From Blastomyces gilchristii SLH14081 (lineage: Eukaryota; Ascomycota; Eurotiomycetes; Onygenales; Ajellomycetaceae), in NCBI RefSeq assembly GCF_000003855.2, contig NW_003101680.1:292490-356489 (forward strand): a stretch of DNA of 64,000 nt, in the 5' to 3' direction. Position 1 is the first letter of the stretch, and every line of letters begins with the position of its first letter. Positions 21,053-34,147 of this stretch are shown here, in pieces. Under the pieces are notes generated by a model. That model was not told the DNA's origin and ran no database searches. It saw only the letters and a program-made list of their open reading frames with translations. Made by a program: the position numbers and the translations under genes.

Positions 21053-22048
21053 CACTTATATAATCATAATATATGCTCTAGCTTCATGCAGATTAGTATA
21101 TTACTAGCATTCATAATTATATAATCTATCTCTAATTCAGCTAGCATTCTGTATACACTCTCACAAAGAAACTTTCACTATATTACATTACTTATTCACT
21201 AACTTTTTTCATTCTTCAATTATCTTCTTCATTATTATCATCATTGAACACTATTATCTCATTCAAGATTTCTGTCTCTTCTTCTATTCAACATTTTTTA
21301 TTTGTTTATCTATTACATTATATGTGTTTCTGATAATAATCTCTCATTTTTATAATAAATATTATCATAGTACTCATACTAAGCAGTTCATTAATAGTAA
21401 GTGTACTATATTGTAAAATGTGACTAGAACTTGTTTATCTTCTAATGATTATCAGAATATACTATTATAAATGACACATCTTCTTCATCTTCTTATACAC
21501 TCTCAATCTTCTTTTTTCAGTGAGTATTTAATCATGTTTTCTGATCATGTTTTCTAATCATTTTATGTAGATGTAGATACTAATATATTTGTTTTAATTC
21601 ATATAGAATCTTCATATATTGACAGATTTATATTCACTGATAATTGTGATCTCAATATGAAATTATTGATTGAGAACTTGAGAGATATAATAATAAAGAA
21701 ATTATCTATACTATGTGTGACTGAGTCTTCTGTATTTCTCTCTACTCACTCTATTTCTTTCTCTGCTGCTTGTTCTCAATCTTCTATATCTGTCTCTATG
21801 TCCGATTCTTCTACTCTTACTATTTCTGTTTTCATAATTCTCACTTCTGCTCTTACTACTTCTGCTTTCTCTGTCTTTGCTACTTCTATCTTTATTATCA
21901 GCTCTTCTTATTTCAAGAAGATATTGTATAGACTTGATGAATTACATTTCTCAGTATATATACTTACACTCTTTTTATCAATCTTCAGAACAATTTATTG
22001 TATAAAGACAGTGTATAACATGACTATTTAAAGCTCACTCATGAACAC
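21053..22048. other. About 1 kb without a recognised feature
   Basis: AT-rich sequence. The longest open stretch (21657-22031, plus) is Ser/Thr-rich with no domain; its opposite strand gives an Arg/Ser-rich frame. Both look like composition effects of TCT/AGA-rich DNA. Probably decayed transposon sequence of unknown kind. Confidence 0.5.
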
Positions 22049-22061
22049 TGATTATTACATT

Positions 22062-22433
22062 ATTATTATTATTATTATTCTTTCATTATACTTATATGCA
22101 AGCGGAGCTTATGATGAGTTCTTGCGTGATGTTAAATACAGATCAAGTGTTGATTATACAGAAGAAAATACAGATGTTGAGACCATGTCAAGTTAACAAG
22201 AACATAGGAAATACAAAGAAGTGACAATTAAATACATACAATAATAACTTCTCATCTCAGAAACATAGAGCAATTTTATTGAAGCAATTTGTACACCTCT
22301 GTATTTATTAGAAACTTGAGGTGCTTGAGTTCCGGATTTAATATATCCTCTGCGGGTTTCGAACCCACATGCCTTGGTTTCCCACGCCAAGACGCTACCA
22401 GGTTGCCGCATTAACCATTCGGCCACTGGGGCC
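22062..22433 (-). mobile_element. SINE-B short form, full length
   Basis: A 372-bp SINE on the minus strand flanked by the exact 13-bp duplication TGATTATTACATT at 22049-22061 and 22434-22446. The tRNA-like head (from 22433) has A box TGGCCGAATGGTTAA, an anticodon-stem-like CTTGG/CCAAG and B box GGGTTCGAAACCC. The 3' tail ends in (AAT)n. The R1 module present in the other copies is missing; head joins tail at about 22190. The head keeps its CG and GG pairs. Confidence 0.85.
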
Positions 22434-22446
22434 TGATTATTACATT

Positions 22447-23388
22447 TATTTTAAGTATTCATGATAAGATAATTATTCATTTATACTGAAGAATCACTTC
22501 TCTCTTCAACAGTGTTAAAATTATAAGTTTTTTCTTTTTTCATCTTCTCTTCTAATACTAATTTTTCTAGAGAAAATTGTTATGAGTTTTATTATATACA
22601 AAGTCATAATATTCATGAAATTTAAGAAACTTTTTATAATTATTAAATTCAATATTATAGATACATTCACTCTGATGAATATCTTCAGAATAATTAACTT
22701 ATATTAATCTATTCTCTAGTATTTATCATCTGACTTCATGATGCAGGTGAAGAATATTCATGTTTTCAGAAATAAAAACATGGATATCAGACTCTTTTAC
22801 ACTCACAGATGTGAGACTTGTACACCTTGTCTGAGATATCATTGTGAAAATGAGCTGTTTATATGCTGTATTCTACTTTCTGCATTTCTCTGTGTCTCTC
22901 TCTCTCTTTCTGAGAAGCCTTGTGCATGTTGTAATTGCATGTACAACTCTAAGATCAGCAGATGTTCATTCAGTAATTATTCTTATGTCTGATTTTGCAG
23001 TTTTCATACACTATGAATAGTTCTTAGTTGCTTCAGTGTTAGAGATCATTTGAATCAAAGATAATAATACTGTTAAGATTACTCTCTCTCACTCTTAAGC
23101 TTCTCTCAGTACTTTCTCTCTCTTCTCTGCAGAGAAGGTTGTGCACACACTGAGTTATAAGCATTTAATCTCAGATAGCTCTTATTATTGTTTATTCAGT
23201 TCTTTATCTTCTTCTTCAGTTTTTTTCATCTCTATCTTCTCTGCTCTGACTTCTGATTCTGTGAGTCTCGTACTCTTCTTCAATTTTTCTACACATACAT
23301 GTACACATTTCTATATTGACATTTCATTCAATCTTGTGATAAATGATATTAATGTCATACACAGAGTGATAGAGAAATCAGAGATATA
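22447..23388. other. About 0.9 kb without a recognised feature
   Basis: AT-rich sequence between SINE-B and Gypsy A2. An 84-codon open stretch (22738-22992, plus) has several Cys residues but no ordered finger motif, and 23141-23398 is low-complexity. I could not assign either. Confidence 0.5.
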
Positions 23389-23393
23389 TACAG

Positions 23394-23676
23394 TGTAAGA
23401 GGCCTACGCCGAATAGATCGGTATAATATATAGGTCTTATATAACAAAGTGAAAAACATTAGAAAAGGAAAAGAAAGAGAAAGTGTAGAAATCAGTGATT
23501 GAAGTGAATATTTATATGTGTACACAGTGATGTACACAGTGAAGCTTCAGGGCGGAAGAATAGAAATTCTGTAGATTTTTAGCTGAGAATCAGTGACTGA
23601 GAATCAGAGCTTTTGACAGAAATCTATGAAGTATAATGAAATATTCTATATGATTGATCAGATGCAGCTTATCATA
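23394..23676 (-). repeat. Gypsy A2 LTR (3' LTR)
   Basis: 283 bp. The outer edge keeps CCTACGCCGAATAGATCGG; the inner end has decayed from GCTCGCCACA to GCTTATCATA. Confidence 0.9.
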
Positions 23677-23699
23677 TTAACCCTCTTCTTCTCTGATTA

Positions 23700-26600
23700 T
23701 GTGTAGTTCTCATCAGTCAAGAGCTGCAGTCTCTGATAACACAGAACTCAGAGTTCAGGTCAGGTGATTATAGCTGACTCATTTTACAAGATATTATCAG
23801 CTGTGACTGTGAGATCTCTTATCAAGAATATTCTCAATCTCTTACTCAAGTTCATTATCTTCTTCTATGATCTCTGACAGCTGTCAGTCAGAAGTCAGTT
23901 GAGAAGAGAATGAGTTGATAATGATATAATGAAACAAGCTCATATGAAACATATTATGAATTTCTGACAAAGTATTAAGACAGTAATTGTGACTGTCTAG
24001 AACTTCTATCACTGTGTATTTTACATAATGATAATTCAATGTATAGAATGAGCATGTGATTCATATATTTCTAAGATTCAGTTATACAAGATCTTCTATC
24101 TTATACTGCTCTGCAGAATCTCATCAGATATTGATTTAATCTTCTTAATTTTATTTAGCACTTGTCATGAAGACTTCTGCTCAGTCACAGATATCTCAGA
24201 GCTTTATCACTCTATTATCAGCAATCTGAATCAGACTGCAGAGGTTTGATATGAACTGTGTGATCTCTAGAAGATTTAATACTTTCATATGATAATCATA
24301 TGTAAGAAAGAACAGGCTTACATCTGTTAAGACAGCATCTCAGTCATTGATAGCAATCTCTGTGTGTAGAAGAAGATCATGTCAATTGTCTTATAAGTGA
24401 TTACAGAACTTATAAAGATAATTCTTTACAGTCTGAATTATCTGTTCTGATATATCATCAGTCTCAGAGTGATAGACAGTTGACAAATAGTATATAATCT
24501 TGAGAACTTGACAGATTCTTGTTCAGAGAGTGTTTATGAATTGACAGCTCTGATCTGATACTATAAATCTCAGTAATTCATGCATTCAATAGAACAGACT
24601 CTGTAGAAAGACTTCAGTGACTTGTTCAGTATTCATCTTATTACAAGATTTCAATATTATATCTTTACTCAATCAGTTTATAATGATCAGAATATTTCTA
24701 CAATTCTTGCTCTCAGAGAGATTAATAGTGAAGTTAATTATCACATCTTATCAAATTGTATCAGAAACATTGAGTGATTTTAGTAAGTCTTTTCTACAGT
24801 TCTTTTATATAGTGATGAAAGAATAACAGTTGCAGTTTCAGATAAAATATCTGATGCTGTTTAATATCTCAGACTAGTAGAACTCTTGAGAGATTATTTA
24901 ATACAGTTGTTTACAATCTGAATGACTAATTATACAAGAATTATGTATCTCTTGCATTATTCAGGTGTGTAAGAATTCAGAGTGAGAGACTCAGTATCAT
25001 TCACAGAATTGCAGAGTGTTATTATCATTGATTGAGCATTCTGAGATATTGATTCTTATACATAGTGCTGAGGAGAATCAGAGTGCTTGTTGATATACTG
25101 CTTCAGTGAGTGCTTGAAGAAGTTCATCAGTTTAAGCTGTTATATATCACAATTCATTTAGTGTAGATTCAGAAGATATTCTGATCAGTGAAGTGTATAT
25201 AGTGTCATAAGTGATCTCATTGTAATTAATTAATATCTTCAGATTCAAGAGCTGATATTGTTAGTTTATTCAATGTGTGTCTGTTATATCAGATGATATA
25301 TCTTACTCTCATTATAAGAGAGCATCTGTTATTGAGTTCTGGCTACTGAGATGATAGTGTATAGTGAAATGAAAATAACTTAATAGTTCAGATCATCATA
25401 TCTGACATTCAGTAAGCTTATGAGTAATTGTGAAATACTTGAGATTCTTATAATCTGTGATTATCTCAAATTTGAAAACACTTTGAAGTTCAGAGTCTCA
25501 TTCTTCTAGACAGTGTATAATTATAAGAAGCTTCTTATCATAGATCTTGTAATTGCATTCAGCAGAACTCAGTTTCTTAGATATAAAGATGTATAATTAT
25601 ACAACATCTTTATCATTATATTGTAATATAGCTTCTTCTGTGACATAGTCAGAGAAATCAGCTTCAATAACTATCTCATGATCAGAATCAAATGTTAGTA
25701 GCAGAGAAGTATTAATAAACATCTTCTTCATCTGTGTGAATACAGCTTCACTGTTCACTGATCACTGAAATACTGAGTTCTTCTTAATGAGTTCTGTAAG
25801 TGATCTCATGATATCTGAGAAGTTTTGTATAAATCACTGATAGAAGTTAGTAAATTCAATGAAGCTTTATACATCTTTCACAGTATATGAAGCTTCTTAT
25901 TCAAGAATAACAGAGATCTTCTCAGAATTCATTCAAATCTTCTTGTCAGCTTCTATGATAAAATCTAGATATTTTATACTCTTAACTTTGAAATCACACT
26001 TGTCAATATCTATTGATAGGTCTACTTCTTATAATTATTGTAATACTCTCTGTACATGTTCTTGATATTTGTTTCTGAATTTATCAGTAAAGATGAGAAT
26101 GTTATCTAGATATGCAGATACAAACTTATTAAGAAAATTTCAGAGTGTTCACTTGATATACTTCTGAAATATACTGAGAGCATTAGTCAGTTCAGAGAAT
26201 GTGACTACTCATTCAAAGAGATTATAATATGTTCAGAATGCTGTAAGTTATTTATCTTCTTCAGTGATACAAATCTTATAAAACACAGTGATGATATCTA
26301 GCTTTGTAAATCATTGAGCTCATCTGATATACACTAGAGTTTCATTGATGAGAGATAAGAAATAATGATCTTTCTTTATCAATCTGTTCAGATATCAATA
26401 GTTCATACAGAATTGAAGTTCTTTATCTGATTTCTTTGCAAAGAGAATAGAAGCAGCAGCAGAGAAGTTGCTAATGTATATGAATTCTTTATTTAACAGA
26501 TTATTAAGTGTCTTCTGAAGAAGAAGAAGTTCATCTTGAAATATATTATAAAGAGAGCCTTATGATGATTCAGAGTCTTTATCATTCTTCTTTTTCAACT

Positions 26601-28745
26601 TAATACTGTAATTCACTTCTGAACCTCATAAGAGAGATAGATTTGTAATATTATTATCTTATTGAAAGACATCTAGATATTCATGATATTATTGAGAGAG
26701 TTTTGTACAAGAATTAGTTATTGTAACACAGGATAACTTTTCTAGAGCTTTTTTAATATTAGTTAGACTGATGAAGTAGATTATCACATAATTCTACTGT
26801 TAGTAATCTTGTCAGTGATTCTATTAGTGACTTCTTTTTCAGAGTATTTCATAAGTGTTGACAGAGATCTGTGTCAGATTCATAGTCTTATGAATGTTAT
26901 CTTCATCAATTCTATTATTATTAGAGAATATTAAGCTTCTGTTTCAAGTGTTCAATAAGATATCTTATTCAGATAGTCAGATAAGTTTCAATATAAGATT
27001 ATAATCAAGATTATCAACTTCATATGCATAGGCTTCTTCATGTTGATATTCTCTGATATCTATGTTTAGCTTCATTATGTAACAGATGCAAACATTCTTT
27101 GAGTCATTAAATTCTGTGAAAAGTTAGAGTTTTGATAAGAGAATACACTGAAGATTATAATATTTTATAACTGAAGATTTGATCATTATATAATAACATA
27201 GATCACTGTCTATCATGACTTTCATATTATACATGTTATTGATCACAGTAGATACAAGAATTGCATTCCTTGTCATTTTCTCTTCAAATTGTTATTGTCT
27301 GATCTCTTCAAGCTTCTGTTTATGAATTTGAACAGAAGTTAATCTTTTCCCTGTTTCATCAGAGCATCTTCATAGTTATCTTCTAAATCTTTCTTCAATA
27401 CAATGTGGTTGGCGTGAATAGGCGCTGATTCATTCTTTGAATGAGGAGATATATAGACTGATCAGTAGTTGAAAGTGATATGTTCTGATCAGTTAGAATT
27501 GATACACATCTCTCATTGATATTGATCAGTGACTTCTTCAGAAGTGATTTCAGAGACTTGAAAGTCTGTTCAGATAGCAGAAATCCTTGTTTATGTATAG
27601 ATATTTGAGTTCACTTAATTCATAGCATCTGCATTGTTATTCTTCAGCACAGATGTATGAGTCACTGAGATGTAATATCTTCTGCCACTGTTCTATATAC
27701 TCTTAAGCTTGATGAGATGATCATTCAATATTCAGAGTTGTATGCAGAAACCTTCATAAGTCTGGTCTTTGTCTACACTTATAAGAGTCTGTAGAAGCTC
27801 AAAAGTTAGTATCTTCTTAAGCATGCTAATCTTTATTCTATTCTTTTAAGATTGATCACCTGCTTCTAGAATCTTGATATTGAAATCAGGAATGAATGTT
27901 ATAAGAGAAGTATTTCTCTGTTGAGCACTCTGTAATTAATCTAATGTCTTTTATTGTATAGCAGTGTCTCAGAACAGAATATTGAGATGTTTAATAATAT
28001 TATTAGATATATATAACACTGATTTACATGCTTTTATTTATGAATGACACTTCTATCTCACACATTTCTTCAATCAATCATTGATATATCAATCTTGATT
28101 AGTTAATGAACTGATGACATCTTCATCTATACTTAGTTTTATAAGTATTTTCAATCTTCATGATGAATAGAGAGTGAGATTAGAAGTATTGAAATATATA
28201 GAAGTGTGTAGACATTTCTTTAACACTTGTATCATATTTATATCTGATTCAGTCAGTGTTGAAATTGCTTGTACAGAGATTTCTAGTTGAGATAATTATT
28301 AAATTTCCTCATATTGATGTTGTTAAGTTATATGTATATCAGCTATCTATTACTGTTGTAATTTAACATTGCTTAAAGTCACTGTGACACTGCATCTATA
28401 CTTGTGTTCAAGAGTTCTTTTATATTATCATTAGACATAGTTATATCATGCATTGAGTGTGTGATATCTGTGAAATCAGGAGAAATATAATTGTATAAAT
28501 CTCTCATACATCTAAGATGTCAGAACTCTCAGATCTTTCACTAATATTCTCTTTGTAAGATCTTGTTACAGAGTCAGAGTGACTGATAAGCAAGTTTCTA
28601 TCTAGAGACTCAGTGTCTACTTAACTGATCGAGACTCAGTGTCTGCTTAACTGTTTAATCATTTCTCTATTTCTTATACATTATTATGCATTTGAATATC
28701 TTCTCAATGAATAATCATTTCTAATAAGAAGATGATAAACATTTT
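23700..28745 (-). pseudogene. Gypsy A2 gag-pol remnant
   Basis: Minus-strand gag-pol with the same domain order as A1, broken by frequent TGA, TAA and TAG. RT catalytic YLDD has become YLDN (26095-26112). The gag knuckle reads C-I-N-S-N-stop-S-E-H-I-T-F-N-Y, losing its second and last Cys. It lacks the MITE that sits after the RNase H in A1, so it gives an uninterrupted guide to that region (about 25360-25420). No frame is long enough for a working product. Confidence 0.8.
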
Positions 28746-28750
28746 TCAAG

Positions 28751-29033
28751 TGTAAGAGGCCTATGCTGAATAGATCAGTATAATATATAGATCTTATATA
28801 ACAAAGTGAAAAATGTTAGAAAAGGAAAAGAAAGAAAAAGTGCAGAAATCAGTGATTGAAGTGAATATTTATACATGTACATGATAGTGTACACAGTGGA
28901 GCTTCGGGGCGGAAGAATAGGAATTCCGTAGGTTTTCAGCCGAGGATTGGCGACCGAGGATCGGAGCTTTCGGCAGGAATCTATGGAGTATAACGGAATA
29001 GTCTATATAATTGATCAGGCGCAGCTCGCCACA
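28751..29033 (-). repeat. Gypsy A2 LTR (5' LTR)
   Basis: 283 bp. The last ~130 bases keep GGGGCGGAAG, AATTCCGTAGG and GGCGACCGAGG, while the inner first 100 bases are mutated, the mirror image of its partner. Confidence 0.9.
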
Positions 29034-29499
29034 TACAGTGTTATTACAAGAGCAGCTTGTAACTCTCAAATCTCTTACAGATCTCAAGTTTTAAGATTTT
29101 CTTTGTTTTTGATGTTTTTCTTTTCATATAGTGTGACATTGAAAATAGATTAAACATGTGATGTATGAAAATGAATGAAGTATGTATAATAATATTTATC
29201 TTTTTACAGCTCACTCTTACAGTTGATAATTAATTTATTATCTATTATTTCTTCTCTCTTCTTACACTTTTTCTTTATCTGCTAGTTACTACTCTTATTC
29301 AATCTCTATATAATATAATATTCAGTGACTAGATTCAGCAGCTTTCATCTCTTATAATTCTGTCTTATATATTATACTATCTCTCTTCATCTGCTCAAAT
29401 TACTACAGTTAACAGCTTATTAAAACTAATCTCACTCAATCTCTGAGCATTCTCAGAAGTTAAGATGGCTTAGTTTCACATATCTGCAGATGTTTCAGA

Positions 29500-31146
29500 T
29501 ACTTCATTCTCTGTTATCTCTGTGATTAAACTGATGTAAACAGTTAAATTCAACTCTGAATTCCTTTTTCTTCTGTAATCTGACTCATATATAAGTCTGT
29601 CACTTTGAGACTGCTTTTTACTGCACTGCACTCACTATCTACAGTATATTATTATACAATCAACTACAGTCTTATTAGTTATTAAAGTGTGATATTTATC
29701 AGATTTCTTCATTTCTTCTCATTCTTTTGTTATTATTATGAAAAGATCAGAATAAGTAAGATTATCTGATTTATAAGTATCTATGATTTCTCTTACTTTA
29801 TGAGACTTTTTAATTATAAGTCTCTTCTTTTTTAACACTGATGATAGTGCTGTGAATAATTATAATTCACTCAGATCTTACATCTTCATCTTTATAAGAT
29901 ATAAATTATTTATTAAATTGTATAAGACTCATCTCTTTGATTCTTTCAATGTGTATATTCTCAGAGAATGTGATTTAAGTATTATATAGAGCTCAAATTA
30001 TCTAGATTGAAACTTCTCAGAACTATGATTATATATAAGAACTCATGTTCTTATCTTGAGACTTGATTTCTTAACTAGTGAGTCTCATATTCTTTTCAAT
30101 TGAATTGCTCAGTTTCGAAGTAACTCATTAGCTTTTATATATGTATAACTGATCTCTTTCAATCTTAATTCTGTGTTCACAACTGCTGTGTCTGCAACTG
30201 TAACTACTGCATTCATAACTGCTGTTTCTACTGCATTCACAATCACTGTTCTCTTCTTCATCTGGCTCAAAGCATTCTCTAAGATGCACGGATGAAATTC
30301 ATACAATAGATAGAATGATGAAGACTTGAAGACTGCATACTGTTAAATTCATATGACTAATAGTATCTATCTGAGATATTCATCTCATAGTCATATAGAC
30401 TTGTTCACTAGATATTTTATTAGCATATTATTCAGAATTTCATTCAAGTGTTCTATCTTCTCATTTATCTGTGAATAATATAATATTATTCTACAATGTC
30501 TTGTCTGTAACTGACTTATGAAATGCCTCACTACTTATTCTATAAGATTCACATTAGTATTAGTTAGAATCTCATGTAGTATTTCATAGTTGATATAGAT
30601 TTCATTATATAGAAACTTTATCATCATCTTCACTATTATCTCTGAAACTGGTTTTATAACTGATTAGTCAGTAGCATAGTTAATAGCAGTGATTATTCAT
30701 CAATTTTCATTTGATATTCATACTAGTATATCTATGAGATTCACTTCTCATTATTTAAATAATTGTATTATACCTTTCATCTGATATTACACTTTCTTGG
30801 ATTTCAATCCTTTCTTAGATTCTTTTACAACCTGATAATTCAGGCACTTGTGAGTGTATATCTGAATGTTCTCAGTCATGCTTGATCAGTATACTCTTGA
30901 TTCAAGTACACTTATAAGTTCAGAGCTTTCTAAGTGACTGAATTCCTTGTACATGTGAGTCATTAAGTCATGTCTAAATAAATATTCTAGATAGAGAGCT
31001 TTCACATATTCTAGATTATGATAAAGCATAACATTGTTTTTCAATTTTCTCAGCTTGAAGTTCAGAAGTATCTCTTCTATTACTTTTATAAGATACTTAT
31101 TATCTGATATTTTATCATTCTTTAAGTGAGAGATTATTGCATTCAC
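29500..31146 (-). pseudogene. Gypsy C integrase
   Basis: Minus-strand integrase. The open stretch 30886-31146 ends in 'YLFRHDLMTHMYKEFSHLES', which fits the H-x-H half of the HHCC zinc domain. The core at about 30725-30400 gives INYATD-SVIKPVSEI, then EILTNTNVNLI, where the conserved 'LTDRG' Asp is now Asn, then RHFISQLQ, and a final KIEHLNEILN that carries the catalytic Glu. Integrase would insert the cDNA. The C-terminal part (30109-30306) shows Lys/Glu-rich sequence with no chromodomain that I could recognise. Confidence 0.75.
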
Positions 31147-31249
31147 TTATTCTGATTCCTTATATTCTCTCAGCACATTTAACACAAACTTCTCTTGTAT
31201 CTAGTTCATAGAATTCTCACTCATGAAATCAGATCTGTAACTGATTATA

Positions 31250-32710
31250 TCAGATATTATAGTATTCAATTCTTTTCAGTATTTAATATGAAGATTATAC
31301 ACTTGAAACTCTGACATTCAATATACTAAGTATTTGAAAGATTTCATTATTAATTATTAATAGATAAGACTTTCATAATTCATAATTACTGTTGTTATAT
31401 ATCTGTTGTTAATATATCTATTTTACAATATCAGTGTATGCTTGATCACTAGTAATTTCTTTTTATATACTAAATAATTGAGCTCAGTATCTGATAGTTT
31501 TCTATCATTATATATTATCAGATACAGCTTGCTATTCTTACTCATCTGCAGAAGAATATCTCTGATAGCTTATTTAAATGTATCTGTCTTAATGTAGAAT
31601 GATTTATTATAATCTGATTGAATAAGTACTGAGAATGTTATTAAATATTCTCTCAGTGTGAGAAAGACCTCTTCACATACAGTATTTCAGATGATTCAAT
31701 AAAACTTCTTCTTTCACAGATTAGCATTTATTTCTCTTAAGAGATCTGAGAGTGATACAGTTATTCATGTGAAATCTGTAATAAATCTGCAGTAATATGA
31801 GATTAACTCAAGAAACTATTATATATAATGTATATTTCTCAGCTGTGATCAATTCACTATAATATTCAATTTCTTCAGAATGAGATGTATACAGTCATCA
31901 CTCACTATATGTTTTACAAACTTCAACTCTTTCATTTCAAACACATACTTTGTTGATTTAATATAGAGCTTATGCTCTGTCAGAGTTAGAAGCACTTTAT
32001 TGAAATACTTCAGATATTCATTATATAAGTTTGAGAAGACTAGAATATTATTCAGATATACAAGATATGAGATTTCATTCTATTTATAAACAATTATATT
32101 TATCATTATTTGAAAGATAACAGACACATTTATCAGACTGAATGACATTATCAGAAATTCAAACTTCTCTCATTATATATTAAACACAGTTTATACTACT
32201 GACAGTTCATCTACACAGATCTGTCAGTATTCTGAGAGAAGATTGATCTTTGATAGATATCAGGCATTTTCAACTGTATTCAACTGTTATTGAATTTATA
32301 ACAGTGAATATTCATTCTTGATTATAAGCTTGTTAAGTACTTGATAATCAATACACATCTGTCACTTCTCACCTGTCTTTTTCATAAATAGAACTGAAAA
32401 GTCTCATGTGCTTGATGAGAGTTATCTGAGATTATATGCTAGAAGATCTGTGATCTGACACTTCTATTCTTCAAGATATGTCTGTGACAGAGAGTATGCA
32501 TTCTGATTAACTGATTTCACATTTCTCATGTCAATCTCATGTATGAATTCTTGTTCTAGCAGCAATTTCAGTGAAAGATCTGTTCAGAAGATCTTCTTAT
32601 ACTTCTTCAGAAGTTTCTTCATATACTTATTCTCTTATATATTCTTTATCTTGGTTTTCCCTGCTTTTAGATTCTGTATGATATACAGAATACTTTCAGA
32701 TGAGGTCTTA
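31250..32710 (-). pseudogene. Gypsy C reverse transcriptase and RNase H
   Basis: Minus-strand RT. At about 32340-32395 the translation gives LFMKKTGEK-stop-QMCIDY, matching the Gypsy 'LFVKKKDGKWRMCIDYR' block with Trp changed to stop. At 32041-32058 the catalytic motif reads YLNNIL, followed by VFSN, so both Asp of YLDD are Asn. It continues with 'FNKVLLTLTEHKLYI', the usual RT thumb entry. RNase H should follow to about 31250 but is too decayed to mark residues. Every catalytic loss is a G-to-A product. Confidence 0.75.
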
Positions 32711-33383
32711 TAAATCATTCTTTTTACTTAATAATGTATAAGCAGATTTAACTCTTTTATATCAGAGATATGAAATGTCCTTCTTATATTAGTTAATAGA
32801 ATTATATGAACTGTTTTCTTTCTATCAGTTAACTATATATAACATATACATCATTGAATCTGCAGATTGAATCTTTGAAATTAATTAAGTTTAAGAATAA
32901 GATTGTATTTCATGTTCTGCAGCTCTTACACTTAAATATAGTAAGATTATTCTTCAAAGTACAAGAGAACTCTTACTCTTACAGATGATACTAAATATCA
33001 GTTATCAGATAATCTTATGTATTGAGAATTCTTCACTCAGCAGACCTCTTTCAGTCTTTAAATTATATAATGACTAATATATTGTATAGAAGCTTCTGTG
33101 TTCACTAATACTTTTACAGTCATCTCTTAATTCTTACTCAAGTGTTCTCTATACATTAACATTTCAGGTCTTAAGATATTGAGATGAGCATCTACTTCAT
33201 TCTTGCCTGCATCTCAGTCAGAAGTCTACTTTCTCTTAATATTTATAAACTTCAGAGAATTATCTAATGCAGACATCTCTTTCACTTTGAAGACTTTTCA
33301 TACAATATCAGTGAGTGTCTTCAAGCTCACTGATTCTGCTAGTTATTTAACTCTCTTACTTTTCTTAACTATATATACTGTGT

Positions 33384-34136
33384 ATCATTCTTTACATCAT
33401 GATTTTAGCATTCACAGTTGAAGCAAGCTTGATACTTATAATATCAAGATTTTCACTCAGAGAATTTCTTTTTCAGAGAATTGATCACTTTAGCAATAAT
33501 ATTGAGATTTAGATTCATTACATTCAGATGTATGACTTACATTATAGAAGTCTGATTATCTGTTCTCTGTTAAAGTATACTTGATTGAAGTATTTTCTGT
33601 TATAATTGACTTACTTATTCTCATATAATAAGAATGTTGTATGCTTCTTTCACTGTGTCTGATTGTAAGGTTAAGCATTTTCATTTCACTCTCAACTCAG
33701 ATATAAGATTATGAATGAAGATCTGTAAACAGAAAGATGTTAAAAGCTCTTCATTCAATATAAGATAGTGTAAGTTAAAGTGTGTAAAGTATAATGTAAG
33801 ATCACTCACTTGTCTACACTCAGTGAAGCATTTGTAATACTTGTCTTATATATTCACTTTCTCAAAGTTATGTAAGATTCATTTGAAAAACTTATTTTAT
33901 ATTTATAAGAATGAATGTTACTTCAGATCTATAAAATTCATCTTTTCATCAGTTATTTATAATGACTTCACTTTTCTGCATAGAAACACAGCAGATCTTA
34001 AGACTTGTTGAAATTCTGTTGACTGTCTGTCTATAAGTTATATTCAATTCAATAATATGATTGCATCTGACTTAGCCAGCTGATTACAACATTATTTTTT
34101 CAGTCACTATTAAAGCTTGATGATTTCAGCAGACCT
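33384..34136 (-). pseudogene. Gypsy C gag with CCHC knuckle
   Basis: Minus-strand gag. The knuckle at 33384-33428 reads A-C-F-N-C-E-C-stop-N-H-D-V-K-N: C-x2-C-x4-H is kept and the last Cys is lost. The upstream gag sequence is decayed and interrupted by a LINE at 34148-36910. Confidence 0.55.
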
Positions 34137-34147
34137 CTCAGCTTAAT

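Larger units (their letters stand above)
23394..29033 (-). mobile_element. Chromodomain Ty3/Gypsy element A2, complete with both LTRs
   Basis: A 5640-bp minus-strand element of the A family. LTRs are 23394-23676 and 28751-29033 (283 bp each), with the exact 5-bp TSD TACAG at 23389-23393 and 29034-29038. The interior is collinear with A1: gag knuckle at about 27465-27505 (two of its Cys changed), RT with YLDNIL at 26095-26112, integrase, and a chromodomain-like segment at about 23790-23880. A polypurine tract, AGAGAAGAAGAGGG on the minus strand, lies at about 23680-23695. It has no MITE. LTRs are 56 bp shorter than in A1, so it is a separate subfamily. Confidence 0.95.
29150..34136 (-). mobile_element. 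Ty3/Gypsy relic C
   Basis: A third Gypsy family, minus strand. In coding order: gag with CCHC (34136 to 33384), protease region, RT (about 32710 to 31900; YLNNIL at 32041-32058), RNase H, integrase zinc domain (31146-30886) and integrase core (about 30725-30400). The 5' part continues beyond a LINE insertion at 36922. I did not find its LTRs; the left boundary near 29150 is approximate. RT and integrase sequence differ from A and B. Confidence 0.75.

Noticed and set aside
21657..22031. 124-codon Ser/Thr-rich protein
   Set aside because: Low-complexity composition, no domain, and no neighbouring gene structure. TCT/ACT-rich DNA easily stays open.
22340..22433. tRNA-Ser/Leu-like gene on the minus strand
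   Set aside because: It is the head of SINE-B with a 13-bp TSD, and a mutated second copy exists at 38687. The acceptor ends do not pair well.
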